Assembly: GCA_045578045.1 (NCBI GenBank)
Contig: JAZNJM010000052.1
Location: forward strand, 1-18,991
Origin: SIG653 sp045578045
GTDB lineage: Bacteria > Bacillota > Clostridia > Oscillospirales > CAG-382
DNA: 18,991 nucleotides
Direction of reading: 5' to 3'
A model generated the notes under the pieces. That model had not been told where the DNA came from. It did not search any database and was given only the letters and a program-made list of their open reading frames with translations. Position numbers and translations under genes: made by a program. Below, one piece after another: positions 1 through 6,651 of the stretch. Position 1 is the stretch's first letter. Each line of letters starts with the position of its first letter.

Positions 1-1
1 A

Positions 2-175
2 GATTTCTTAAATGAATTAACAAAAGAATCAACGGGTAAAAAGGTTTTTGCAGGTCCTGTTGAAGCAACGGCAACGGGGAATATTATTTCTCAGTTTATG
101 TATCTTGATAAGAGTTTAACTCTTGAAAAAGCAAGAGAAACGGTGAAAAAATCCTTCAATATAAAAACAATATAA
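2..175 (+). CDS. rhaB: Rhamnulokinase, C-terminal 57 residues (partial)
   Basis: The frame is open from the window edge to TAA at 173-175. The visible peptide contains FAGPVEATATGNI, which matches the conserved C-terminal block of rhamnulokinase (FGGY sugar kinase family), where the usual form is close to AGPVEATALGN. The enzyme phosphorylates L-rhamnulose to L-rhamnulose 1-phosphate in the cytoplasm. The next gene, 17 bases downstream, is L-rhamnose isomerase, which makes its substrate, so the two are almost certainly one operon. The N-terminal part, including the catalytic Asp and most of the ATP site, lies outside the window. Identity rests on this short motif plus the neighbour; another FGGY kinase is possible but less likely. 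Confidence 0.85.
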   Translation, partial: DFLNELTKESTGKKVFAGPVEATATGNIISQFMYLDKSLTLEKARETVKKSFNIKTI

Positions 176-192
176 TTTAAGGAGAGTTTATA

Positions 193-1428
193 ATGAGCAG
201 ATATGAAGAGGCTAAAAGAATATATGCAGCTTTTGGCGTTGATACAGAAAAAGCACTTGATACTTTAAAAAACGTTGCTATTTCAATTCATTGTTGGCAA
301 GGAGATGATGTTGTTGGTTTTGATTCAAAAGAGGCACTTTCAGGCGGTATTCAAACAACGGGTAATTATCCTGGAAAAGCAACAACTCCCGAAGAACTGA
401 TGGCAGACTTTGATAAGGTTTTGTCTTTGCTTCCTGGGAAAAAGAAATTGAGTCTCCACGCTTCATATGCAATAATTGACGATGATTCTGACAGAAGCAC
501 AATAAAGCCTGAGCATTTTTCTAAATGGGTTGAATATGCAAAAGAAAGAAATATTGGACTTGATTTTAATCCAACGTTTTTTTCACATCCTATGGTGAAA
601 GATGGTTTAACTCTTTCTTCTCCAAACGAAGATGTTAGAAAGTATTGGGTGAAACACGCTATAGCTTGTTTGAAAATTTCTGAATATTTTGCAACGGAAA
701 CGGGTGAGCCCTGCGTTATGAATATATGGATCCCCGATGGATATAAAGATATTCCAGCAGATAGACTTGGACCTCGTGCAAGATTCAAAAAATCCCTTGA
801 CGAAGTCCTTGATACACCTTATGACAAAAGCAAGGTATACGTAACACTTGAATCTAAAGTTTTTGGAATTGGTGTTGAATCATACACAGTTGGCTCAGCG
901 GAGTTTTGTCTCTCTTACTCAGATTATAAGGGGATAACGCCTCTTATGGATAACGGACACTATCATCCAACAGAGGTGGTTTCAGATAAAATTTCTTCTC
1001 TCCTTCTTTTTAACGATAAAATTGCTCTCCACATAACAAGGGCTGTTCGTTGGGATTCTGACCACGTTATTCTTTTTGATGATGAAACGAAAGAAATAGC
1101 AAAAGAAATTGTTAGAAATAACGCTCTCAACCGAGTTTTCATTGCAACTGATTATTTCGATGCATCAATAAACCGAATTTCAGCTTGGGTAACAGGTGTT
1201 CGCAACGTTCAGAAATCTTTGCTGTTTGCTCTTTTACAGCCTTCTGAAAAACTTTCAAAGCTACAAGATGAAAATAATTTTACTGATATTATGGTTATAT
1301 CCGAAGAACTGAAAACAGCTCCAATAGGTGATGTTTGGTCTGAATACCTAAAGAGAGAGGGCGTTGAATCCGACTATCTCCCCGAAGTAAGAGCATACGA
1401 AAAACAGATTCTCGCAAATAGAAAATAA
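193..1428 (+). CDS. rhaA: L-rhamnose isomerase
   Basis: This 411-residue cytoplasmic enzyme interconverts L-rhamnose and L-rhamnulose, the first step of rhamnose catabolism. Length is close to the family norm (E. coli RhaA 419). Recognisable family blocks in order are SIHCWQGDDV (about 32-41), LHASYAI (about 88-94), DFNPTFFSHP, MDNGHYHPTE, which carries metal-site residues, RAVRWDSDHVILFDDE and ATDYFDASINRI near the C-terminus. The start is supported by AAGGAGAG at 180-187, five bases before the ATG. It follows the rhamnulokinase gene closely and ends just before a hairpin terminator, so it is the last gene of the rhamnose operon. No aldolase or regulator is visible after it. Nothing is truncated or missing. 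Confidence 0.97.
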   Translation: MSRYEEAKRIYAAFGVDTEKALDTLKNVAISIHCWQGDDVVGFDSKEALSGGIQTTGNYPGKATTPEELMADFDKVLSLLPGKKKLSLHASYAIIDDDSDRSTIKPEHFSKWVEYAKERNIGLDFNPTFFSHPMVKDGLTLSSPNEDVRKYWVKHAIACLKISEYFATETGEPCVMNIWIPDGYKDIPADRLGPRARFKKSLDEVLDTPYDKSKVYVTLESKVFGIGVESYTVGSAEFCLSYSDYKGITPLMDNGHYHPTEVVSDKISSLLLFNDKIALHITRAVRWDSDHVILFDDETKEIAKEIVRNNALNRVFIATDYFDASINRISAWVTGVRNVQKSLLFALLQPSEKLSKLQDENNFTDIMVISEELKTAPIGDVWSEYLKREGVESDYLPEVRAYEKQILANRK

Positions 1429-1448
1429 TTAATATTTAAGAATAAAAC

Positions 1449-1482
1449 AAAGGAAACAGCAGACTTTTACGTTGTTTCCTTT
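1449..1482 (+). terminator. Hairpin terminator after rhaA
   Basis: A 12-bp stem (1449-1460 with 1471-1482, AAAGGAAACAGC paired with GTTGTTTCCTTT, one G-T pair) closes a 10-base loop 20 bases after the rhaA stop. The T run is the end of the stem itself, followed by ATCTGTTATT, so termination may be imperfect. It probably ends the rhamnose operon. Confidence 0.7.
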
Positions 1483-1515
1483 ATCTGTTATTATGTATTA
1501 GTTCTATTTCAATAT

Positions 1516-1568
1516 GTACTTTTTCTCTTCTTTGAAAAGAATAGAAAAAGTACCAAAAAGAGAAGAAA
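1516..1568. repeat. Long T/A-rich hairpin, possible dispersed repeat
   Basis: An 11-bp perfect inverted repeat, GTACTTTTTCT at 1516-1526 and AGAAAAAGTAC at 1543-1553, continues past one mismatch into six more pairs (1528-1533 with 1536-1541). It is followed by CCAAAAAGAGAAG. A similar arrangement (GTTAC, T-rich arm, A-rich arm, AACCAAAAGAAAA) occurs at 4982-5024, so the two may belong to one dispersed intergenic element. It lies between convergent rhaA and doc and could also terminate transcription from either side. Confidence 0.5.
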
Positions 1569-1681
1569 CAAGTAATTAAAGCGTATGAATTTTTATAACA
1601 ACACCAATTCAGATTTTTCAAATCATAATAATACAATTAAAAAAATTAAAAATTATATAATAAGTCATTTAATATGATAAG

Positions 1682-2056
1682 TCATTTATTCTCAATAATC
1701 CATTCAAGTATATCGTTATATTTCATTTTTCCAGAAGCAACGTCAAGCCCAACACGTACAACATCATTAACTGTTGGGGTAATTCTAATACCATTAATTT
1801 CTAAAAAAGTCAATAAAACATATATTCCTATTCTTTTGTTTCCATCAACAAAAGCGTGATTCGAAATCAATCCATATGCTATACAGGCTGCTTTTTCTTC
1901 TTTTGAAGGATAAAGCTCATTCCCGTCAAATGTTTGAAATGCAGATTCTAATGCACTATCAAGAAGTGCAATGTCTCTGATATTAGGATCTCCGCCCGTT
2001 TCTTCAGTTATTAGCTTGTGGAGTAATAAAACTTTTTACTTACTGAATTTAATCAT
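1682..2056 (-). pseudogene. doc: Doc toxin (Fic/Doc fold), interrupted by a stop at codon 7
   Basis: Read from the ATG at 2056 the frame encodes MIKFSK, then TAA (2038-2036), then an otherwise intact 117-residue Doc protein. The family motif HAFVDGNKR is present at about residues 67-75; in Doc toxins this motif binds the phosphate donor used to phosphorylate EF-Tu. Total length (about 124) matches the family (P1 Doc 126). The ATG overlaps the phd stop (ATGA), the classic phd-doc junction, so 2056 is clearly the ancestral start. GAA to TAA is one base change; Doc relatives usually carry Glu here. After the stop the first ordinary start codon is TTG at 1870, which would give only 62 residues and lose the N-terminal helices. 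The toxin is therefore probably inactive unless the stop is read through, a rare start is used, or the base is a sequencing error. Confidence 0.8.
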
Positions 2057-2295
2057 TTCGCTAACTCCTCAAAAGCAGCTCGATATTTTTTTAGAATTCG
2101 GGCAGCTATAAAATCAATTTTTTCATCGTCTGTCATTTCAATAAAGTTTTCTTGGTCTATATCAACTATTCTGTATTTGGGTTTGTTATTTTTGAAAATA
2201 ATAACTTCTTTGTTTTTATCAACAAGTCTTGCAACTTTAGAGAAATTTTGGTTTGCTTCTGATATAGAAACAATTTGCTCTGTATTAATTTTCAT
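2053..2295 (-). CDS. phd: Phd/YefM-type antitoxin
   Basis: This 80-residue protein belongs to the Phd/YefM antitoxin family. The N-terminal half (TEQIVSISEANQNFSKVARLVDK, of which ISEANQNFSKVARLV is diagnostic) forms the DNA-binding dimer domain, followed by VIIFKNNKPKYRIVDI. The C-terminal tail, rich in charged residues (DDEKIDF to FEELAK), is the part that folds onto and neutralises Doc. Two in-frame ATGs exist. The one at 2301 touches the ribosome binding site GGAGGT (2307-2302) with no spacer, whereas the one at 2295 sits 6 bases away, so 2295 is chosen. Phd normally represses its own operon. Here it may persist as an orphan because the partner toxin is broken. Confidence 0.9.
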   Translation of the reverse strand: MKINTEQIVSISEANQNFSKVARLVDKNKEVIIFKNNKPKYRIVDIDQENFIEMTDDEKIDFIAARILKKYRAAFEELAK

Positions 2296-2320
2296 ATTCA
2301 TACCTCCGTAAATTGTCTAT

Positions 2321-2349
2321 ATTATAAAATAATTTTAGGATATTGTCAA
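2321..2349 (-). promoter_or_regulatory. Consensus promoter for phd-doc with overlapping inverted repeat
   Basis: On the minus strand TTGACA (2349-2344) and TATAAT (2326-2321) are both perfect and separated by exactly 17 bases. A short inverted repeat, ATTAT-AAA-ATAAT at 2321-2333, overlaps the -10 and is a candidate Phd autorepression site. Transcription would begin about 15 bases before the ribosome binding site. Confidence 0.85.
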
Positions 2350-2497
2350 CCTATTTTCTATTGATTTTCTCCACCGTATATAAGAAAACTAACTTTGTGT
2401 AGCATTAGAATTATGTGTAAAAGTTTCTATGAAATACTTTAAAAACTGTTTTATGATAATTTTTTCAAAAATTTCAAAAGAAAAATTGCAAAGGGTG

Positions 2498-2526
2498 TTT
2501 ACAATTGGGAAAAAATGTAGTATAAT
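2498..2526 (+). promoter_or_regulatory. Promoter of the pduL-nifU-like-GGGtGRT operon
   Basis: TTTACA (2498-2503) and a perfect TATAAT (2521-2526) are separated by 17 bases. Upstream sequence is very A/T-rich, as in UP elements. The predicted transcript has a leader of about 125 bases. Confidence 0.8.
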
Positions 2527-2538
2527 ACATATTTGAAA

Positions 2539-2583
2539 AGCACAGAATGTATTAAGACAAAGATTTTTTATATGTTTTGTGCT
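2539..2583 (+). promoter_or_regulatory. Hairpin in the 5' leader of the pduL operon
   Basis: AGCACAGAA (2539-2547) can pair with TTTTGTGCT (2575-2583) including one G-U pair, closing a loop of about 27 A/T-rich bases. It begins about 12 bases after the -10. I do not recognise a known riboswitch in the 2533-2659 leader; the stem may stabilise the mRNA or have a regulatory role. Confidence 0.4.
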
Positions 2584-2659
2584 GTTTGAGATAATGCTTT
2601 TAATTTGATTATGTTAAGAATCGCAAAAATATTTTTTTAGTAAAGGGGAATTCTAAATT

Positions 2660-3232
2660 ATGGAAAACAAAATCCTTGTTGAAACTTCCGCAAGACACGT
2701 TCATTTGTCTCAAGAACATCTTGAAATCCTTTTCGGAAAAGGGTATGAGCTTACGTTTAAAAAGGCTCTTTCTCAGCCTGGTCAGTTTGCTTCCGGCGAA
2801 CGTGTTGACGTTGTTGGACCTAAGAAAGAGATCAAAAACGTTGGAATCCTTGGTCCTGTTCGTCCCGCAACTCAGGTTGAAGTATCTTTAACTGATGCAA
2901 GAACCTTAGGCGTTGCAGCACCTGTAAGAGAATCGGGAGACATTGCAGGAACTCCTGGAATTAAACTCGTTGGTCCTTGCGGTGAGGTTGAAATAGAATG
3001 TGGTGTAATTGCGGCTAAACGTCATATTCATCTTGATCCCGATTCTGCTGAAGCTCTCGGTGTTGCTGATAAACAGATCGTTTCTATCAAACTTGATACA
3101 GAAAGACCTGTTATTTTCGGTGAAACAGTTGTTCGCGTAAACAAAAACTTTGCTCCCGCTGTACATATCGACACAGACGAATCAAACGCTGCAATGGCTG
3201 TCGGTACTCTTTATTGCGAAATAATAAAATAA
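2660..3232 (+). CDS. pduL: PduL-type phosphate acyltransferase
   Basis: This 190-residue protein is PduL, which moves an acyl group between CoA and phosphate (propionyl-CoA or acetyl-CoA to the acyl phosphate). The duplicated metal-binding barrels are visible: SARHVHLS (10-17, His13 and His15) in the first and AKRHIHLD (119-126, His122 and His124) in the second, with a further candidate zinc ligand in HIDTDES (His169). The protein starts directly at the catalytic core and lacks the N-terminal helix that targets PduL into microcompartments, and no shell-protein genes are present, so it is likely cytosolic. AAAGGGG about 11 bases upstream supports the start. It leads an operon with a NifU-like and a GGGtGRT gene; no acetate kinase gene is nearby. 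Confidence 0.92.
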   Translation: MENKILVETSARHVHLSQEHLEILFGKGYELTFKKALSQPGQFASGERVDVVGPKKEIKNVGILGPVRPATQVEVSLTDARTLGVAAPVRESGDIAGTPGIKLVGPCGEVEIECGVIAAKRHIHLDPDSAEALGVADKQIVSIKLDTERPVIFGETVVRVNKNFAPAVHIDTDESNAAMAVGTLYCEIIK

Positions 3233-3268
3233 AAATATAATAAATACATTTTTGAAAGGAATTTAAAA

Positions 3269-3961
3269 ATGCTCTATTCACACGAAGTAGAAAACATGTG
3301 TATCGTTGCTAAAGGTCCTAAACACGGTCCTGCTCCCATTCCCGAAGAAGGTAACTGGGTAAAAGTATACGAAATCAAAGACATCTCTGGTCTTTCCCAC
3401 GGTATCGGCTGGTGCGCACCTCAACAGGGTATGTGCAAACTCACTCTCAACGTTAAAGAGGGTATCATCGAAGAAGCTCTTATTGAAACAACAGGTTGCT
3501 CTGGTATGACTCACTCCGCAGCTATGGCTGCTGAAATTCTTCAAGGAAAAACACTCCTCGAAGCTCTCAATACCGACCTTGTTTGTGATGCTATCAACGT
3601 AGCAATGCGTGAAATCTTCAAACAGTTGGCATACGGCCGTACACAGACAGCTTTCTCCGAAGGCGGTCTTCCCGTTGGTGCATCCCTTGAAGATTTGGGC
3701 AAAGGTCTTCGTTCTCAGGTTGGAACAATCTTTGCAACAAAAGCAAAGGGTGTAAGATATCTTGAAATGGCAGAAGGCTATATTCTTTCCCTCGGTCTTG
3801 ACGAAGATAACCAAGTTATCGGCTATAAATTCGTTCACCTTGGAAAAATGATGGATATGATCAAAAAAGGTATCGATCCTAAAGAAGCATACGAAAAGAA
3901 TATAAACAGCTACGGCAGATATAACGATGCGGTCAAATATATTGATCCACGTCAAGAATAA
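3269..3961 (+). CDS. NifU/IscU-like iron-sulfur scaffold homologue with rearranged cysteines
   Basis: Residues about 45-145 of this 230-residue protein align with the IscU/NifU N-terminal scaffold fold: VKEGIIEEALIETTGCSGMT (62-81) corresponds to IscU's segment ending in the second cluster cysteine, and LQGKTLLEAL to VKGKSLDEA. The ligands differ. The first IscU position (APACGD) reads CAPQQGMC, with cysteines at 49 and 56 instead; Cys77 is kept; the third position (HCSILAEDAI) reads VGASLEDLG at 136-144 with no cysteine. Cys11 and Cys106 are extra. The C-terminal 80 residues are not part of IscU. It is 36 bases after pduL and 18 before the GGGtGRT gene. Members are usually labelled Fe-S scaffold proteins; whether this one binds or transfers a cluster is unknown. 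Codon use suggests high expression. Confidence 0.75.
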   Translation: MLYSHEVENMCIVAKGPKHGPAPIPEEGNWVKVYEIKDISGLSHGIGWCAPQQGMCKLTLNVKEGIIEEALIETTGCSGMTHSAAMAAEILQGKTLLEALNTDLVCDAINVAMREIFKQLAYGRTQTAFSEGGLPVGASLEDLGKGLRSQVGTIFATKAKGVRYLEMAEGYILSLGLDEDNQVIGYKFVHLGKMMDMIKKGIDPKEAYEKNINSYGRYNDAVKYIDPRQE

Positions 3962-3979
3962 TAAAGGAGGTAATGTAAA

Positions 3980-4981
3980 ATGATTAAATTTGAAGGTTAT
4001 GAAAGAAGAATAGATAAAATTAACGAATGCCTCAAAAAATACGGAATTGCCTCTTTGGAAGAAGCAAAAGCTATTTGTGATGAAAAAGGCATCGATTGCG
4101 AAGCTATCGTAAAAGGTGTTCAGCCTATCGCGTTTGATAACGCTGTTTGGGCATATACTCTCGGTGTTGCTATCGCTATTAAAACAGGCGTAAACACAGC
4201 TGCAAAAGCTGCTGAAACAATTGGTATTGGCTTGCAGGCATTCTGCATTCCTGGTTCCGTTGCTGAAACACGTAAAGTTGGTCTTGGACACGGTAACCTT
4301 GGAGCTATGCTTCTTGACGAAAAAACAAAGTGCTTCTGCTTCCTCGCAGGACACGAATCCTTTGCTGCTGCTGAAGGTGCTATCGGTATCGCAAGAACAG
4401 CAAACAAAGTAAGAAAAGAACCTCTTCAAGTTATCCTTAACGGTCTTGGAAAAGATGCTGCTATGATTATTTCTCGTATCAACGGCTTCACATACGTTGA
4501 AACAGAATATGATTTCTATACAACAGAGCTTAAAATCGTTCGTGAAAAGAAATATTCTGATGGCGACCGTTCAAAAGTTCGTTGCTTCGGTGCAAATGAC
4601 GTTCTTGAAGGCGTTGCAATTATGGCTCACGAAGGCGTTGACGTTTCCATCACGGGTAACTCCACCAACCCAACAAGATTCCAGCATCCAGTTGCAGGAA
4701 CATACAAAAAACAGTGCATCGAAAACGGTAAAAAATACTTCTCCGTTGCATCAGGCGGCGGCACAGGTAGAACACTTCACCCTGATAATATGGCAGCAGG
4801 CCCAGCTTCTTACGGTTTGACAGATACAATGGGACGTATGCACGGAGACGCTCAGTTCGCTGGCTCTTCATCCGTTCCTGCTCACGTAGAAATGATGGGA
4901 CTCATCGGCGCAGGTAACAACCCCATGGTTGGTATGACCGTTGCTTGTGCTGTTGCTGTTCAGGAAGCAATGAGCAAATAA
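3980..4981 (+). CDS. GGGtGRT family protein, function unknown
   Basis: This 333-residue soluble protein carries the family signature GGGTGRT at 259-265, followed by LHPDNMAAGPAS. It has no signal peptide or membrane segment. Nine cysteines are present, including a CFC pair at 118-120 and one each at 89, 202, 246 and 323; several lie beside glycine-rich or His-containing stretches such as GLGHGNLGAM (101-110). The family has no biochemical function that I know of. It is preceded by AAAGGAGGT with good spacing and follows the NifU-like gene by 18 bases, an arrangement I recall as recurrent in anaerobes, which hints at a joint Fe-S or redox role. Codon use is strongly biased towards ATC, AAC, TTC, GGT and CTC-type codons, implying an abundant protein. 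It is the last gene of the operon. Confidence 0.88.
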   Translation: MIKFEGYERRIDKINECLKKYGIASLEEAKAICDEKGIDCEAIVKGVQPIAFDNAVWAYTLGVAIAIKTGVNTAAKAAETIGIGLQAFCIPGSVAETRKVGLGHGNLGAMLLDEKTKCFCFLAGHESFAAAEGAIGIARTANKVRKEPLQVILNGLGKDAAMIISRINGFTYVETEYDFYTTELKIVREKKYSDGDRSKVRCFGANDVLEGVAIMAHEGVDVSITGNSTNPTRFQHPVAGTYKKQCIENGKKYFSVASGGGTGRTLHPDNMAAGPASYGLTDTMGRMHGDAQFAGSSSVPAHVEMMGLIGAGNNPMVGMTVACAVAVQEAMSK

Positions 4982-5024
4982 GTTACTTTTCTTTTGAAAA
5001 AAGAAATGCTAACCAAAAGAAAAC
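4982..5024. repeat. T/A hairpin related to the one at 1516
   Basis: Starting at the stop codon, TTTCTTTT (4988-4995) pairs with AAAAGAAA (4999-5006). The same T-rich arm, TTTTCTTTTG (4987-4996), can instead pair with CAAAAGAAAA (5014-5023), so two foldings compete. The order GTTAC, T arm, A arm, AACCAAAAGA resembles the element at 1516-1568. Confidence 0.45.
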
Positions 5025-5035
5025 TTAATTAAAAT

Positions 5036-5078
5036 AAGACTGTCAGAGGATTTGTTTTCCTTTGGCAGTCTTTTCTAT
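5036..5078 (+). terminator. Strong rho-independent terminator of the pduL operon
   Basis: A 15-bp stem with G-T pairs (5036-5050 with 5058-5072, outer arms AAGACTG and CAGTCTT) closes a 7-base loop and is followed by TTTTCTATGTT. Confidence 0.9.
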
Positions 5079-5097
5079 GTTGCGATGTATAAAACAA

Positions 5098-5220
5098 AGA
5101 AATTTGCCTGTCGGCAAATGAAATACGCATGGCGAATTAAATGCTGACGCATGAAATGCACCGCAGGTTTCCTGCGGTGCATAATTATCTTTTGAGTAAA
5201 AAGGAAAATTTCATTTCATG
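5098..5220. repeat. Array of hairpins joined by ATGAAAT
   Basis: Between two convergent genes lie ATTTGCC-TGTC-GGCAAAT (5102-5119), ATGAAAT, a decayed module containing GCAT/ATGC and two ACGCAT copies (5125-5152), ATGAAAT again, and a perfect 12-bp stem (5156-5167 with 5171-5182, ATGCACCGCAGG arm, TTT loop). ATTTCATTTCAT at 5209-5220 is the inverse of the linker and appears to close the array. The last stem may also terminate the minus-strand lipoprotein transcript. No protein is encoded. Confidence 0.6.
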
Positions 5221-5250
5221 TATGAGCTTTGCGAATACATTTTATTATGA

Positions 5251-6621
5251 TTAACTACTAAAATTTGTTTCCCATAATTCATGAAGTTTAACTGCAATTT
5301 TTTCGAGAGGATCAGTGTTAATCTGTTTATCTAATGGAGTTTTTTTTCCAGTCGAAGTACATATGATTGCTATATATTTACCTTCAACTATATAACATTC
5401 ATTAGCGGTTGAAGTACTGTTTACCAATCCAGCCATGCTTAATGTGCTACAGTTTATAATATTTTCGGCAAATTTAATGCCATATTTCACTTTTAATGTA
5501 TTACTAAGATAGTATGATGATACAGAGTTAGCGTTAGATAAATATGTATTTAAGTGTATCCACGCTTTTAAAAAGTCATCTGTAGTCGCTAATGCATAGT
5601 ATTCATTTTTTTCGATTGATTCTTTTCCTATTCTTATTGAAATGTTTAACTTTTCCATAAATGCATTAAACCCAATATTTCCATATGTGGATATCAACAT
5701 ATTGTATGCGGTATTATCTGAATAAGTAATGCAGCATGATATTATTAAATGGATAGTTAGTCGAGATTGTCCAACAAAATAATTCTTTCCAATATTAGCG
5801 TTAATATATGATTGACCGTCTGCCACATGTTCTGCTTCTAGAAGAATTTTATCTTTTAAGTTTATTTTTTCTTCACTTAAAAGATACCATACATATAGAG
5901 CTTTTATACTGTCTCCTATTTGGAATAATTGTTGCGTATTGTACTTAACAACTGTTTGCCCTGTTGAAATATCATACAGAGCATAAGAAAAATCTAAATT
6001 AGGAAATTCTTGCATAATTTCTTGATTTATTTTTTTTGCTTCTTCAGATAACTCTTCAGATGATTCTTCAGAAGAGGGTTCTTCTGAACTTTCTTCGGTA
6101 ACGGGTTCGGAACTTTCTTCGGAGCTTGTACTTGTTGGAGAATCAGCCGATTCTTCCGAAGATGTATTTTCTGATATATCTGAACTTTCTTCAGATGTTA
6201 TATCAGAAATATCGTTTGAAGATTCTTCTGAAGTTGTTTCGGAAATTTCGTTTGATGTATTTTCAGATGTAGTTTCGGAGATATCGTTCGAAGATTCTTC
6301 TGAAGTTGTTTCAGAAATTTCGTTTGAGGTTTCTTCTGATGTTGTATCTTCTGATATATATGAAACATCTTCCGAAGTCATATCTAAAGATGATTCTGAT
6401 ATTCCGTCTGAGCTTTCAGCGGACAACGTATCAGATACATTTTCTGAAATTTCAGTAGATAAAGTTTCTGAAATAAATTCTGAAACTGTGGTTTCTGATG
6501 ATTCATAACCATTTTCTGAGGTTTCATTAGATGATTGTTTTGAACTATCATTACAAGATGTTAAAAGTAACGATAGAGCAATTAAAATAGAGAAAATAAG
6601 TTTTGTTGGATTTGTTTTCAT
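5251..6621 (-). CDS. Lipoprotein with Ser/Glu-rich stalk and degenerate beta-lactamase-like domain
   Basis: The 456-residue protein begins with a lipoprotein signal (MKTNPTKL, hydrophobic SILIALSLLL, lipobox LLTSC with Cys23), so it should be anchored on the outer face of the membrane. Residues 24-194 are a low-complexity Ser/Glu/Thr stalk with a 12-residue periodicity. Residues about 200-456 resemble the class A beta-lactamase/serine hydrolase fold: YALYDISTGQ, an SDN motif (301-303) and ATTDDFLKAW (345-354). Catalytic residues look lost: where the family has STIK, this protein has DSIK (237-240), and the KTG region reads SMAG (395-398). It may be a cell-wall binding protein rather than an enzyme. 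The frame is open further upstream to 6696, but that extension runs through a structured leader; ATG 6621, with AAAGG upstream and a perfect lipoprotein signal, is the likely start. The leader is RNA unit 1 below. Confidence 0.8.
   Translation of the reverse strand: MKTNPTKLIFSILIALSLLLTSCNDSSKQSSNETSENGYESSETTVSEFISETLSTEISENVSDTLSAESSDGISESSLDMTSEDVSYISEDTTSEETSNEISETTSEESSNDISETTSENTSNEISETTSEESSNDISDITSEESSDISENTSSEESADSPTSTSSEESSEPVTEESSEEPSSEESSEELSEEAKKINQEIMQEFPNLDFSYALYDISTGQTVVKYNTQQLFQIGDSIKALYVWYLLSEEKINLKDKILLEAEHVADGQSYINANIGKNYFVGQSRLTIHLIISCCITYSDNTAYNMLISTYGNIGFNAFMEKLNISIRIGKESIEKNEYYALATTDDFLKAWIHLNTYLSNANSVSSYYLSNTLKVKYGIKFAENIINCSTLSMAGLVNSTSTANECYIVEGKYIAIICTSTGKKTPLDKQINTDPLEKIAVKLHELWETNFSS
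6212..6355 (-). repeat. 72-bp imperfect tandem repeat inside the lipoprotein stalk
   Basis: The block starting TCGTTTGAAGATTCTTCTG at 6212 recurs as TCGTTCGAAGATTCTTCTG at 6284, exactly 72 bases apart. It encodes two 12-residue units per copy of the form SNEISETTSEES / SNDISETTSENT, and further weaker units flank it. Confidence 0.8.
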
Positions 6622-6651
6622 AGTTTGAATTACCTTTCTTATTGTTTTTGT

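Noticed and set aside
2533..2659. Cobalamin or other known riboswitch before pduL
   Set aside because: No B12-box or other motif that I recognise; only a simple hairpin is seen.
2660..3232. Microcompartment-associated propanediol pathway linked to the rhamnose genes
   Set aside because: There are no shell, diol dehydratase or aldehyde dehydrogenase genes, PduL lacks the targeting helix, and phd-doc and separate promoters lie between it and rhaA.
3278..4429. 383-codon open frame on the minus strand
   Set aside because: It lies wholly opposite two well-supported genes, is Phe/Cys/Ser-rich, and results from their strong codon bias, which avoids reverse-strand stops.
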